In this document: piece after piece, positions 30,073 to 37,424 of the stretch
Position numbering within the stretch: the stretch's first letter is position 1
How the letters are laid out: every line of letters begins with the position of its first letter
Source of the DNA: a virus
DNA: 42,896 nt
Virus record (IMG/VR): IMGVR_UViG_3300046373_000086
Span: 1-42,896 of that record
Direction: 5' to 3' (one strand)
Notes under the pieces: model-generated
Told to the model about the DNA's origin: nothing
Database searches by the model: none
What the model saw: only the letters and a program-made list of their open reading frames with translations
Program-made: the position numbers and the translations under genes

Positions 30073-31398
30073 TTACGGTTTTAAAAGTGCTGCTTTAACT
30101 GTTGCGAAAGACGCGGTTACAAATGAACCGATGTTGTTTGTTGCGATGTAGTCTTTAAAGAAGTTCTCAACAATGATACGCATACGGTTGTTGTCAAAGT
30201 CACTTGAAACAGAAGTTACCACGCTTGTGCCTGATACTGTTGCTGTAGTGAAGTCGATACCGTAACCGATACGGATTGTCAATGCCTCCTGTTCGATTTT
30301 GAACAACCCACTTTCGCCCAACGTGAATGTACCTATAGTCTGATATGTTGAGGTCAACACACGGAACCCCATCATTGATACAAGTCCATCAGGATTATAC
30401 ATTGGGATCATCATGTAGTAACGACCCTGGCTGTCTTTCTCCAAACTTAAACGCCATTTGTCCTGCGGGTGGATAATCAGCAAGTCAGGGAAGAAGTTTA
30501 AAGTTTCGATTTGAGCCGCAACTGCCCCGATAGCATCATAATCGTTCGGTGCAACAAATGTATCATCCAATGATGTACCAACGTAACCAGCCGCCTGCGC
30601 TTGTAAATCTGTTGTTAAGATAGCTGCGTAATCACGTAGTATCTTATCGTTAATAAGGTTTTGGATGATAGATAACGCTTTTTTACGCCATTTAGCAAAC
30701 TCCTCTGTGATAACGTATTTTGCTGCTACTTTTTTAGCTTTAGCAAAGTTACGAACCAATGCGTAAGATACCAATGGCTTAACGGCGCCCTCTGCAACAA
30801 TAGCAAACGCGCCCTGTTCAGATCCTTCCTCTAACCATGTGGTGTACTCTTCCAATTCGGCAACGGTTGTTACATCGGCTATATCGAAAATGTACTGTGT
30901 GCCGCGTCGTTTTTTAACGACGCCATCAATAACGTTAAACGATTCTATCATCGGTAGAGGATAGTTGTTTTCGTTAATGGTGTTATCGGTTTGCATGTTA
31001 GCTGCCGCGCGGATGTTTAATACAACTTCGCTGTGTCCGCCTTTACCCTTGTTGCGTTGCATTAACTCAACATCGCTGGTTTTACCCTCTTCAGGAAATA
31101 ACAATGCGTTAATTGATCGCTGGATAAGTTCTTTTGTATCGTCCTGTTCGGCAATACCTACACGAATGTTTTTAACTTTTTCCAGTTCTCCTGCAATGTT
31201 GCGAATGGTTAAATTTAATGCCTCGCTGTCTGTTGAGTAATTTCTAAGCGCATCTAAAGGTAAACCCGTTAATGCGGTGTTAAGCAAATTCTCAACATTT
31301 TCTTTGTTTTGATAGCCCCTTGCTTCTATCTCTGTTTTTGCGGTTTCTCTAACCTTGCCTAACAGAGCATCATGAGCGGCTTGTTCTTCTGCTGTCAT
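30073..31398 (-). CDS. Major capsid protein, HK97 fold (441 aa)
   Basis: Follows the prohead protease, and has the build of HK97-type capsid precursors. An N-terminal helical delta-like domain of about 120 residues (TAEEQAAHDALLGKVRETAK and on) is followed by a beta-rich capsid part with IADVTTVAELEEYTTWLEEG and a KAKKVAAKYVITEEFAKW segment that resembles the P-domain helix. LLIIHPQDKWRLSLEKDSQGRY, split here by a turn, is a conserved stretch near the A domain. Cleavage by the protease is expected near the end of the delta domain. Confidence 0.88.
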   Translation of the reverse strand: MTAEEQAAHDALLGKVRETAKTEIEARGYQNKENVENLLNTALTGLPLDALRNYSTDSEALNLTIRNIAGELEKVKNIRVGIAEQDDTKELIQRSINALLFPEEGKTSDVELMQRNKGKGGHSEVVLNIRAAANMQTDNTINENNYPLPMIESFNVIDGVVKKRRGTQYIFDIADVTTVAELEEYTTWLEEGSEQGAFAIVAEGAVKPLVSYALVRNFAKAKKVAAKYVITEEFAKWRKKALSIIQNLINDKILRDYAAILTTDLQAQAAGYVGTSLDDTFVAPNDYDAIGAVAAQIETLNFFPDLLIIHPQDKWRLSLEKDSQGRYYMMIPMYNPDGLVSMMGFRVLTSTYQTIGTFTLGESGLFKIEQEALTIRIGYGIDFTTATVSGTSVVTSVSSDFDNNRMRIIVENFFKDYIATNNIGSFVTASFATVKAALLKP

Positions 31399-31408
31399 GT
31401 TTTAATTT

Positions 31409-32164
31409 TTAAAATTGTTTAATTAAATAAGTATAATCTATGCCTTTTTTCTCTATCGACTGCTTTGTTTTAAGGTCTTCCAAATGAATGTTACGAGCCT
31501 CAACTTCGTTCAGTGATTTATGAATGGCAAAAATACGCCTCGCCTCCAATTGATTTTGACGGGGTAATGTTTTTATAAAGTCTTCTGTTAATTCAAAAAT
31601 ATCATCATTCCCCAATGACCTGATGGCGAATGTGCCTAAGTCTGAAGGTATAGCTGTACCGCTAATTTCAAACAGCCTGGCATTAAATACATCTATAGAC
31701 TGCTCTGCATCATTCCATTTTATGGCTTTGTCATCAAATATATATTTAAAGCCATTGCTAAAGTTTGAAATTGTGCCGCTTCTAAGTTGGGTTAAATGGT
31801 CATCAGCCCAACTTACATCATCCAATGGTTTTGTTCTGAAATATAGACCTATATTATCTTCTTTTAGATCATCAAACAATGACATAGCACGACCGTGTTC
31901 GTCACGATATTTTATCTGATATGCAGCATTACTATTTGGGCCATTTTCTTCAATTGATCTTTTAAAAGCCCCCTTGAAAAATCTTTCTTGATGAAGGTTT
32001 TTATTGCCCCATATGCATCCATAGCCCTCCACTATTCGCTGGTCTAACAGGCTTTCTCGCTCTTGCAACTGACCAGAAGCATTAACTTCAGTACTGCTGT
32101 ATGAAATAGGTGCTGCCCTAAGCTTGAGTTCCTGTATTTTCGGGTGTAGTTGAATTTTGGACAT
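31409..32164 (-). CDS. HK97-type prohead protease (251 aa)
   Basis: The sequence has the U35-family pattern: GYGCIWGN early, RFFKGAFKRSI, then YRDEHGRAMS with the catalytic His90, and ISNFSNGFKY with the likely catalytic Ser136 in a Ser-Asn-Gly-Phe turn. A Glu follows near 166. It cleaves the capsid delta domain and itself during head maturation. The start lies inside the portal gene 3' end (overlap 47 nt), and the capsid gene is 10 nt downstream. Confidence 0.88.
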   Translation of the reverse strand: MSKIQLHPKIQELKLRAAPISYSSTEVNASGQLQERESLLDQRIVEGYGCIWGNKNLHQERFFKGAFKRSIEENGPNSNAAYQIKYRDEHGRAMSLFDDLKEDNIGLYFRTKPLDDVSWADDHLTQLRSGTISNFSNGFKYIFDDKAIKWNDAEQSIDVFNARLFEISGTAIPSDLGTFAIRSLGNDDIFELTEDFIKTLPRQNQLEARRIFAIHKSLNEVEARNIHLEDLKTKQSIEKKGIDYTYLIKQF

Positions 32165-33551
32165 TTGCTTTCAAATTTAATACATTTTTTACCTTTTGCA
32201 ACTCTTCGTCTGTTAAATCGAATATTTTAGTTTCGTATAACCTGCCTGAACCCTTAACGCCGTCTGTTGCGGCTATCCAATCGTTTAACGTACAAACACC
32301 GTTTTGCCAACGTGTAAGCCATATTTCGCCGTTAGTTTTATCAACTGTTGCTTTATCTTTTCGGTTTTCCTGAAGTTCTGGTATGGTTGAGAAGTCTGCC
32401 CATATATAACGGCGATCAAACTTAAATTTATTTGTCCATGCCTCCGCATAACGATTAGCACAAGGTATGATAACGTTTGCGTAAAAAGACTTCATATCCG
32501 CATCCGCGTTTGCAAAGGTGCTGCTATCTTTAGACGGCACTAAGTGACGAGGGACTTTTAATGCGGCATAGATAGCAACTGCATCGGCCAATGTTTCATC
32601 GAATGGCTGCAACTCCTGAATAGACATTGAGGTCTTAACAAACTCAACAGGTGCGGATGAAACGCCGACCTGATTTTTACCTGCTGTCAATCCGTAAGAC
32701 CCTTGATATTCCCGTTGCGCTTCTTCTTTCTCTGATTTGGTTAAGCTGATTAATCCGCTTTCATCTGATTTCTTAGACACCAAAAACCCCAATGCGCCGC
32801 GCTTAATGTATATTACACCCCTGGCTTCGTAAACAGGCAATAGGTTTTTAATAGCCAACTTAGCCCCGCATAGTTGCGAACGAAACGACCCAACATCTTC
32901 AGGGTTACCTAAATCTCCAGTAATGAAAGGTAATACATTCGAGGTGTCGAATTGCCTATTACCTACCTCGTATCCAGTTACCAAGTCACTCATCTTAGTT
33001 GCCGAATATAGATCAGCTCCCTGCCTCCGTTTAATACAAACCTTATCAGAAGGCAGGTTATACCAGCTTAAATAATTCTTGTACTCATCTGGTAATGTTA
33101 ACGGCCTATTGAAATACTCAATATTAGCCCCTGTAAGCAACTCATAGCACACCGCTTGATATACGAACTGTTTAAATGAAGTTAATGGATTAGGTTGACT
33201 AAAAAGCCTGTTAAAGTCTTTATCTGAATAGTCTATCTCATCATTCCATGATTTTTTAAGTTGCCATGTTGCATCGGCTACACGTGACGCTATTTCGTTT
33301 ACTGGTGCAAAGATTTCAGGTAGGCAGTAAAACAGGTTAATAAAATTTTGCCTGCCGTATGATCCGTATAGTAAATTGTCTATAGTTCGGTTTAATTTTG
33401 CAGGGGCATCGCCTGAATATTCATAATCATTCATTGCAAACTGGTCGCCGAATGGCCCTTGTACATAAACTGTTTGTGGTAATGAGGTTAAACCCGTTGC
33501 GCTTCGGGTTGCAATATCTTTACTCCATGTAGCAGGGTTATACCAAGTCAT
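32118..33551 (-). CDS. Portal protein (477 aa)
   Basis: The order terminase, portal, protease, capsid fixes the role. The sequence fits the HK97 portal family: a WLLKSW-type stem reading here as WQLKKSW, a PNPLTSFKQFVYQ helix, GVIYIKRGALGFLVS strands near the stem, and an acidic C-terminal region with NGEIWLTRWQNG and the ELQKVKNVLNLKA helix. Portals form the dodecamer ring at the packaging vertex. TAATG coupling to the 91-aa gene upstream. Confidence 0.87.
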   Translation of the reverse strand: MTWYNPATWSKDIATRSATGLTSLPQTVYVQGPFGDQFAMNDYEYSGDAPAKLNRTIDNLLYGSYGRQNFINLFYCLPEIFAPVNEIASRVADATWQLKKSWNDEIDYSDKDFNRLFSQPNPLTSFKQFVYQAVCYELLTGANIEYFNRPLTLPDEYKNYLSWYNLPSDKVCIKRRQGADLYSATKMSDLVTGYEVGNRQFDTSNVLPFITGDLGNPEDVGSFRSQLCGAKLAIKNLLPVYEARGVIYIKRGALGFLVSKKSDESGLISLTKSEKEEAQREYQGSYGLTAGKNQVGVSSAPVEFVKTSMSIQELQPFDETLADAVAIYAALKVPRHLVPSKDSSTFANADADMKSFYANVIIPCANRYAEAWTNKFKFDRRYIWADFSTIPELQENRKDKATVDKTNGEIWLTRWQNGVCTLNDWIAATDGVKGSGRLYETKIFDLTDEELQKVKNVLNLKANVQNSTTPENTGTQA

Positions 33552-33826
33552 TATGATAATTGGTGTTTAAGTGCATCCCTATGTATAACAACAATTTCGA
33601 TGTGGTTTTTTAACTTTCTTACTTCACTTCCTAAAAAGTTAGTATATAAACTATCGTAATCAATATTTAATACTCCATAAGGTATATGATAAATATCACC
33701 TAAATTATTAGATGAATGTAAGTATTGTTGCAATGGGTTGCTTGAATATGTTGTACAATCATTGGATGTTAACATCTTAGGTTTTACACCGAATGCACTA
33801 AATATTTCATCGTATTGATTGCTCAT
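33551..33826 (-). CDS. Small protein between terminase and portal (91 aa)
   Basis: Lies between the large terminase and portal genes and overlaps the portal start as TAATG. The sequence has a YDEIFSAFGVKPKML head and a C-terminal helix (VRKLKNHIEIVVIHRDALKHQ); the middle is Ser/Asn/Tyr-rich and may be disordered. No family recognised. It may be a packaging accessory. Confidence 0.55.
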   Translation of the reverse strand: MSNQYDEIFSAFGVKPKMLTSNDCTTYSSNPLQQYLHSSNNLGDIYHIPYGVLNIDYDSLYTNFLGSEVRKLKNHIEIVVIHRDALKHQLS

Positions 33827-35245
33827 TTAATTATTGTTTGCGTAAAGATGTGAAAAATTCTTCTCATAATAGCTTGCCCCCATTTCGCATACGTCTGGCG
33901 CATCGTCGTGTTTATTGCCTTTACCCGCTTCTTGTATACGCAAATATGACGTTAAATTACGTATAAACTTTGCATATTGAGGAAATTGTAAATAATCTTT
34001 ACGAAAATAGAAATTATTTCTGATAAATGAAGCACGGTTTAATATACGTGAATGTTTTTGCTGTCTTGTCCTGAGCAACCTAAACTCACCCTGATAGTTT
34101 TTACGCTCCAAATCAACCCTTACCCTTTCGGCTGTTTCCTTCCATCCAAACACGGCCTCTACTCCAGCGGATGAGGCTTTTGCATCTAATATCATTTTAA
34201 CTAATGCGGCCTCGTTAAAGTCAGCCCCTTCTGTGTTATATAATACATCGGTAATGTAAATCCTATCACCTACAAGCTTACTCGCAAATGCTGCAAAATC
34301 ATCGCCACCCTCATTAGCGGGGTCTGCGGGTACGAAACAAAAATCAGGGTCGTTAAGTGCTTTTTGTTCTGCATCATAATCATACCAGTGCAGTTCGTCT
34401 TTAGGGAATAGTAATCCAACTTTAGGTGTAGGATTTTGCTGGTATAGCCCCTCGAAATTATGTTCATTTCTTTTGCGGGTATTCTCTAACTTTTCACGGC
34501 TGTGTTTCTCGGGGAATAGCGCTTCGCCCTCTTGACGTGGATCTGCCTCTGTTGGTGCACCAACTTTTAAAGCCTGGTATAACACCATATCCCATTGGCC
34601 TTTTTCTTTATCAAGTAAGTACCCTGCTAAATCATATTCATGCCAACGGGTAAAAACAATTAGTTGCTGGCTGTCATTGTGCAAACGGGTATCGGCTACG
34701 CTATCGTACCAATCCTGTGTACTTTGGCGTATCGTATCAGATTGCGCGCTCATCCAGTCTTTGTACAAATCATCCATGATAAGTATATCAACTGGCTCAC
34801 CAGTTAATGACCCACCAACCCCAACTGTTTTAATTGATCCTTCGTGATTAACTATCTCAAACTCATCGAATGTTTTTGCATAACCGTCTGATCCATTGGA
34901 AAGGGATACATCAGGATAAAACTGTTTGTATTCTTCGGATGCAAGTACCCGCTGAAGTTCACGATTGAATTTTCGTGCTTTAGTAGCGTTATAGGATGCG
35001 ATTGCTATTTTTAAATCGGGTCTTTCCCCAATCATCATAGCAGGTAAACGCCGTGTTGAACCCTCTGATTTACCGTGTTGAGGGGGCACAAATACCATTA
35101 GTTTTTTTATCTTGCCTTTACGGAAATCATCGAGTTTTTTATAATATGCTTCCTGAAACCAGCCGCTAATAAATTTAGGCATTGATAGTGCGGTAAAGTC
35201 TATCAGGTTACGCCTGCCTAATTCTATCTCGTATTCATTAAGCAT
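33827..35245 (-). CDS. Terminase large subunit (472 aa)
   Basis: The ATPase part has a Walker A-like PPQHGKSEG (54-62), Walker B ILIMDDLYKD (155-164) and the coupling motif FTRWHEYDLAG (198-208). The nuclease part has PADPANEGGDD (306-316) with Asp308 as a likely metal ligand, and KHDDAPDVCEM near 452. These are the marks of the packaging motor and nuclease that fills the head. It overlaps the small subunit by 8 nt. The type of packaging (pac or cos) cannot be told from sequence alone. Confidence 0.95.
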   Translation of the reverse strand: MLNEYEIELGRRNLIDFTALSMPKFISGWFQEAYYKKLDDFRKGKIKKLMVFVPPQHGKSEGSTRRLPAMMIGERPDLKIAIASYNATKARKFNRELQRVLASEEYKQFYPDVSLSNGSDGYAKTFDEFEIVNHEGSIKTVGVGGSLTGEPVDILIMDDLYKDWMSAQSDTIRQSTQDWYDSVADTRLHNDSQQLIVFTRWHEYDLAGYLLDKEKGQWDMVLYQALKVGAPTEADPRQEGEALFPEKHSREKLENTRKRNEHNFEGLYQQNPTPKVGLLFPKDELHWYDYDAEQKALNDPDFCFVPADPANEGGDDFAAFASKLVGDRIYITDVLYNTEGADFNEAALVKMILDAKASSAGVEAVFGWKETAERVRVDLERKNYQGEFRLLRTRQQKHSRILNRASFIRNNFYFRKDYLQFPQYAKFIRNLTSYLRIQEAGKGNKHDDAPDVCEMGASYYEKNFSHLYANNN

Positions 35246-35729
35246 TTATCTTTTTTTGAATTGTTGCCATTTGGCGTAATTCTTCATCACTTAGCATTGA
35301 CAGGTCTTTTGGTTTGTTTAAACTGTCGCCCTTTGTTGTGTGGTCAATTGCCTGATTATCGACCCACCCCATGTTTTTTAAGGCGAAAATAGCACCAGTT
35401 GGCGATTGGTAAGCTAATGCATTTTCGTAACGGTTTTCAACTTGCAACTTGCATCTTTTTATAATGTAAGAAAATTCACCTGTTTTAGAATAGTCGTATA
35501 TACTTTGCCTGCTTTCAAAACCTAAAAATAAAGCTAAACCAGTGATGCTAATATTTACCGGTTCACGATCCCAAATACGTTCTGTATACTGAGTAATTGT
35601 ACCTTCTTTATCAGTTTTATCCCTAACCTCTTCGTGAAATTCCCCTTTTACCCATTCAAAGTATTCATCCGCCTTAGCTTGTAATTCTTCTGGGGTGTTA
35701 AAATGTGCCGGTCTTCCTACTTCTGCCAT
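35238..35729 (-). CDS. Terminase small subunit (163 aa)
   Basis: The sequence fits a phage small terminase: an opening VGRPAHFNTPEELQAKADEYF, then a helix-turn-helix region with ITGLALFLGFESRQSIYDY near residues 60-80, and GAIFALKNMGW later, which is typical of gp3-like small subunits. It recognises the packaging start site and loads the large subunit. It heads the late operon, with TATATTTG 4 nt before its ATG. Confidence 0.88.
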   Translation of the reverse strand: MAEVGRPAHFNTPEELQAKADEYFEWVKGEFHEEVRDKTDKEGTITQYTERIWDREPVNISITGLALFLGFESRQSIYDYSKTGEFSYIIKRCKLQVENRYENALAYQSPTGAIFALKNMGWVDNQAIDHTTKGDSLNKPKDLSMLSDEELRQMATIQKKINA

Positions 35730-35733
35730 GTTT

Positions 35734-35741
35734 CAAATATA
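35734..35741 (-). promoter_or_regulatory. TATATTTG box before the late operon
   Basis: TATATTTG on the minus strand lies 4 nt before the ATG at 35729. A TTTG lies 22 nt further upstream (35767-35764), one more than the preferred range. If used as the -7 box, the late mRNA would be almost leaderless. Confidence 0.45.
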
Positions 35742-35767
35742 CGATTATTTCTTTTTTCCCATACAAA

Positions 35768-35890
35768 TCAAAATGTTATGGAAATTAAAGATAGGATGAT
35801 GATAATTATGGCGAAAATTAGTAATACTACCCAGCCTATTGGGTTTGAGTTTATCCTTTCGTCTCGGTTGTGTTCGGTTGTTCTTTTCAT
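35768..35890 (-). CDS. Small tail-anchored membrane protein (40 aa)
   Basis: A charged head of 16 residues (KRTTEHNRDERINSNP) is followed by one hydrophobic span to the end (GWVVLLIFAIIIIILSLIS). Such short tail-anchored proteins are common in phages and are often unannotated. There is a competing frame from 35918 that lacks a hydrophobic core and ends in Lys; I judge it less likely. Function unknown. Confidence 0.42.
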   Translation of the reverse strand: MKRTTEHNRDERINSNPIGWVVLLIFAIIIIILSLISITF

Positions 35891-35931
35891 AGTCACTCGC
35901 TTTTATTTGTTCTTTCATGGTAAAAGGGGGG

Positions 35932-36222
35932 TTAAGTTTTTACTGGTTTCAAGCATAGTTCATTATACTTATCCAATGCCCTGTTATAGTCTTTGCCAGT
36001 ACTCCACGCTGTAACGCCAAACTGATTATCACCTGGCATTGCCTCATGCGCTGGTATTTTAACGCCTGGTATCTCACGTTCCTCGTATTTATTTATTTTA
36101 AATACTTCATGGCCTATCAACACGCCATTATAAAATTGTGCGTAAATGGCATATACGTCATTGCGATTTACTTGTACGTACTCAAATGCGTTTTTCTTGA
36201 TGGTTGTTTCTAACTTTTTCAT
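35932..36222 (-). CDS. Hypothetical protein (96 aa)
   Basis: A beta/alpha protein with a basic head and FEYVQVNRNDVYAIYAQFYNG, GHEVFKINKYEEREIPG in the first half. This is a form I recall in small phage unknowns near methyltransferases. The tail has a DYNRALDKYNELCLKP helix. No motif. It follows the methyltransferase gene by 22 nt. Confidence 0.58.
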   Translation of the reverse strand: MKKLETTIKKNAFEYVQVNRNDVYAIYAQFYNGVLIGHEVFKINKYEEREIPGVKIPAHEAMPGDNQFGVTAWSTGKDYNRALDKYNELCLKPVKT

Positions 36223-36244
36223 ACGCTATTTAATTTTATATTAT

Positions 36245-36895
36245 TTATTTTTTGAAAACATAAATATATTCGTTTGACACTCTCAATTCGTTATTAGCTC
36301 CAAACCTCATCCTTTTAACAGGTATTTCATATTTCTTTATTAATTGAAATCCTATTGAACATATATTTTCAAGGTGCCATCCCGACACGTCTATTACAAC
36401 CCCTTTTCTTATATGGTCTGAAATGTTAATTATTAATTTACCGTTTTTTTCAAGTATTTTATAAAAATTATTATAACACTCAATATGCTTTAATTTATAT
36501 CTATCCCCCCACTGCATTGCCCCTGTATTTTCAGGATGCAACTTTCTACCCAACTTATGTGTATAAGTAACCCTTTTAGACTTATCTTTTGCGTTATGAC
36601 TATCTGCCATCCTGTTACCATATGTCGGACTTGTGACTATAGCGTCAAAACATCCGGTTAATAACGAGGCATCAATATGTAACCATTTATCTATGCTATA
36701 CCCGCAATTTATTTTGTATTCAGGCTCCAAATCATTGCATGTTATCTTACCAGTATAACCAATATTTTTTACCATCCCAATTTTCCCAGTCCCTGCAAAT
36801 GGATCAAGTATGTTGTAGCAATCTTTTATCTCATCGTAAAATATATCAATGAATTGATTTGAGAAAGTAGCTGGATGTATATTTTCCTTTTTCAT
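36245..36895 (-). CDS. DNA methyltransferase, N4-cytosine/N6-adenine type (216 aa)
   Basis: A Rossmann-fold SAM methyltransferase: motif I DPFAGTGKIG (31-40), an acidic NDLEPEY at the end of strand 2, and catalytic motif TSPTYGNRM (88-96), a variant of the SPPY of N4/N6 amino-methyltransferases. It has Thr in place of the second Pro. The C-terminal half has a GKLIINISDHIRKGVVIDV region typical of the fold end. No target recognition domain is obvious. It probably protects phage DNA from restriction; it stands between replication and packaging genes. Confidence 0.78.
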   Translation of the reverse strand: MKKENIHPATFSNQFIDIFYDEIKDCYNILDPFAGTGKIGMVKNIGYTGKITCNDLEPEYKINCGYSIDKWLHIDASLLTGCFDAIVTSPTYGNRMADSHNAKDKSKRVTYTHKLGRKLHPENTGAMQWGDRYKLKHIECYNNFYKILEKNGKLIINISDHIRKGVVIDVSGWHLENICSIGFQLIKKYEIPVKRMRFGANNELRVSNEYIYVFKK

Positions 36896-36925
36896 TTTAG
36901 TGACGGGTTGTTTTTAGGGTGAAGG

Positions 36926-37153
36926 TTAAAATGGTAAGTCTCCATCAGTAGGTTTAGTGCCACACTCAAATTTAGCCATATCTTCTATAACTAACTTAAG
37001 TCCTAAATTTTCAATGTAGGCTGCTAAAACAGCTTCTACTGAATAAACATTAAGAAGCGTATTCGAACCTGAAAACTTAATTTCTACATCATCTTCAAAT
37101 CGCTCTGCGATCTTAAAGGTAATGTCTTGTTGTGTGTAATCGTTATTTTCCAT
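36926..37153 (-). CDS. Small acidic protein with an SSB-like C-terminal tip (75 aa)
   Basis: The product ends in PTDGDLPF. Bacterial SSB proteins end in an acidic run plus Asp-Ile/Leu-Pro-Phe, the peptide that docks many DNA-repair and replication proteins. Here the same kind of tip is carried by a 75-residue protein with a beta-like middle (VEIKFSGSNTLLNVYS) and a helix (LAAYIENLGLK), too short for a full SSB OB fold. It follows the prim-pol/helicase and the iteron region. It could be a compact SSB-like protein, or a mimic that binds host SSB partners. Similarity outside the tip is not evident. Confidence 0.6.
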   Translation of the reverse strand: MENNDYTQQDITFKIAERFEDDVEIKFSGSNTLLNVYSVEAVLAAYIENLGLKLVIEDMAKFECGTKPTDGDLPF

Positions 37154-37340
37154 TATACTTTTTTTAGTGTAACCTTTGTGTAACCTTGTGTAACCTAACT
37201 GTCACCCTATTTTTTGTTAATAATCTTTGTTTTTAGTGTCGTTAAGGCAGTTTTTATGTCAAGTGTAACCTGTCACCTTTGAAAATCGTAATAAATTTAT
37301 ATTTTTCATTTTGTATTTTTTAATTATTCTATCGCTAAAA

Positions 37341-37367
37341 TGTGTAACCTTAGGTGACAGTAGGGTT
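37341..37367. repeat. Long direct repeat, copy 1 of 2
   Basis: These 27 bases, beginning TGTGTAACCTTAGGTGACAG, are repeated exactly at 37416-37442, 75 bases downstream, a spacing close to seven DNA turns. Each copy joins the short GTGTAACCT iteron to a GGTGAC element, and GTAACCTTAGGTGAC reads nearly the same on both strands. They are the likely strongest binding sites of the region. Confidence 0.9.
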
Positions 37368-37393
37368 TAACTTATTAATAATCAATAAGTTAA
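37367..37393. repeat. AT-rich inverted repeat between the long repeats
   Basis: TTAACTTATT (37367-37376) and AATAAGTTAA (37384-37393) are perfect 10-bp inverted copies with a 7-nt spacer. Placed between two long direct repeats, it may be a melting or binding site. It has no GC core, so it is a poor terminator. Confidence 0.75.
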
Positions 37394-37424
37394 CTACTAA
37401 AATATGTGTAACCTTTGTGTAACC

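Noticed and set aside
35703-36014. 103-codon plus-strand frame with hydrophobic segments
   Set aside because: Antisense to the 96-aa gene and the late operon start; composition follows from AT-rich antisense DNA.
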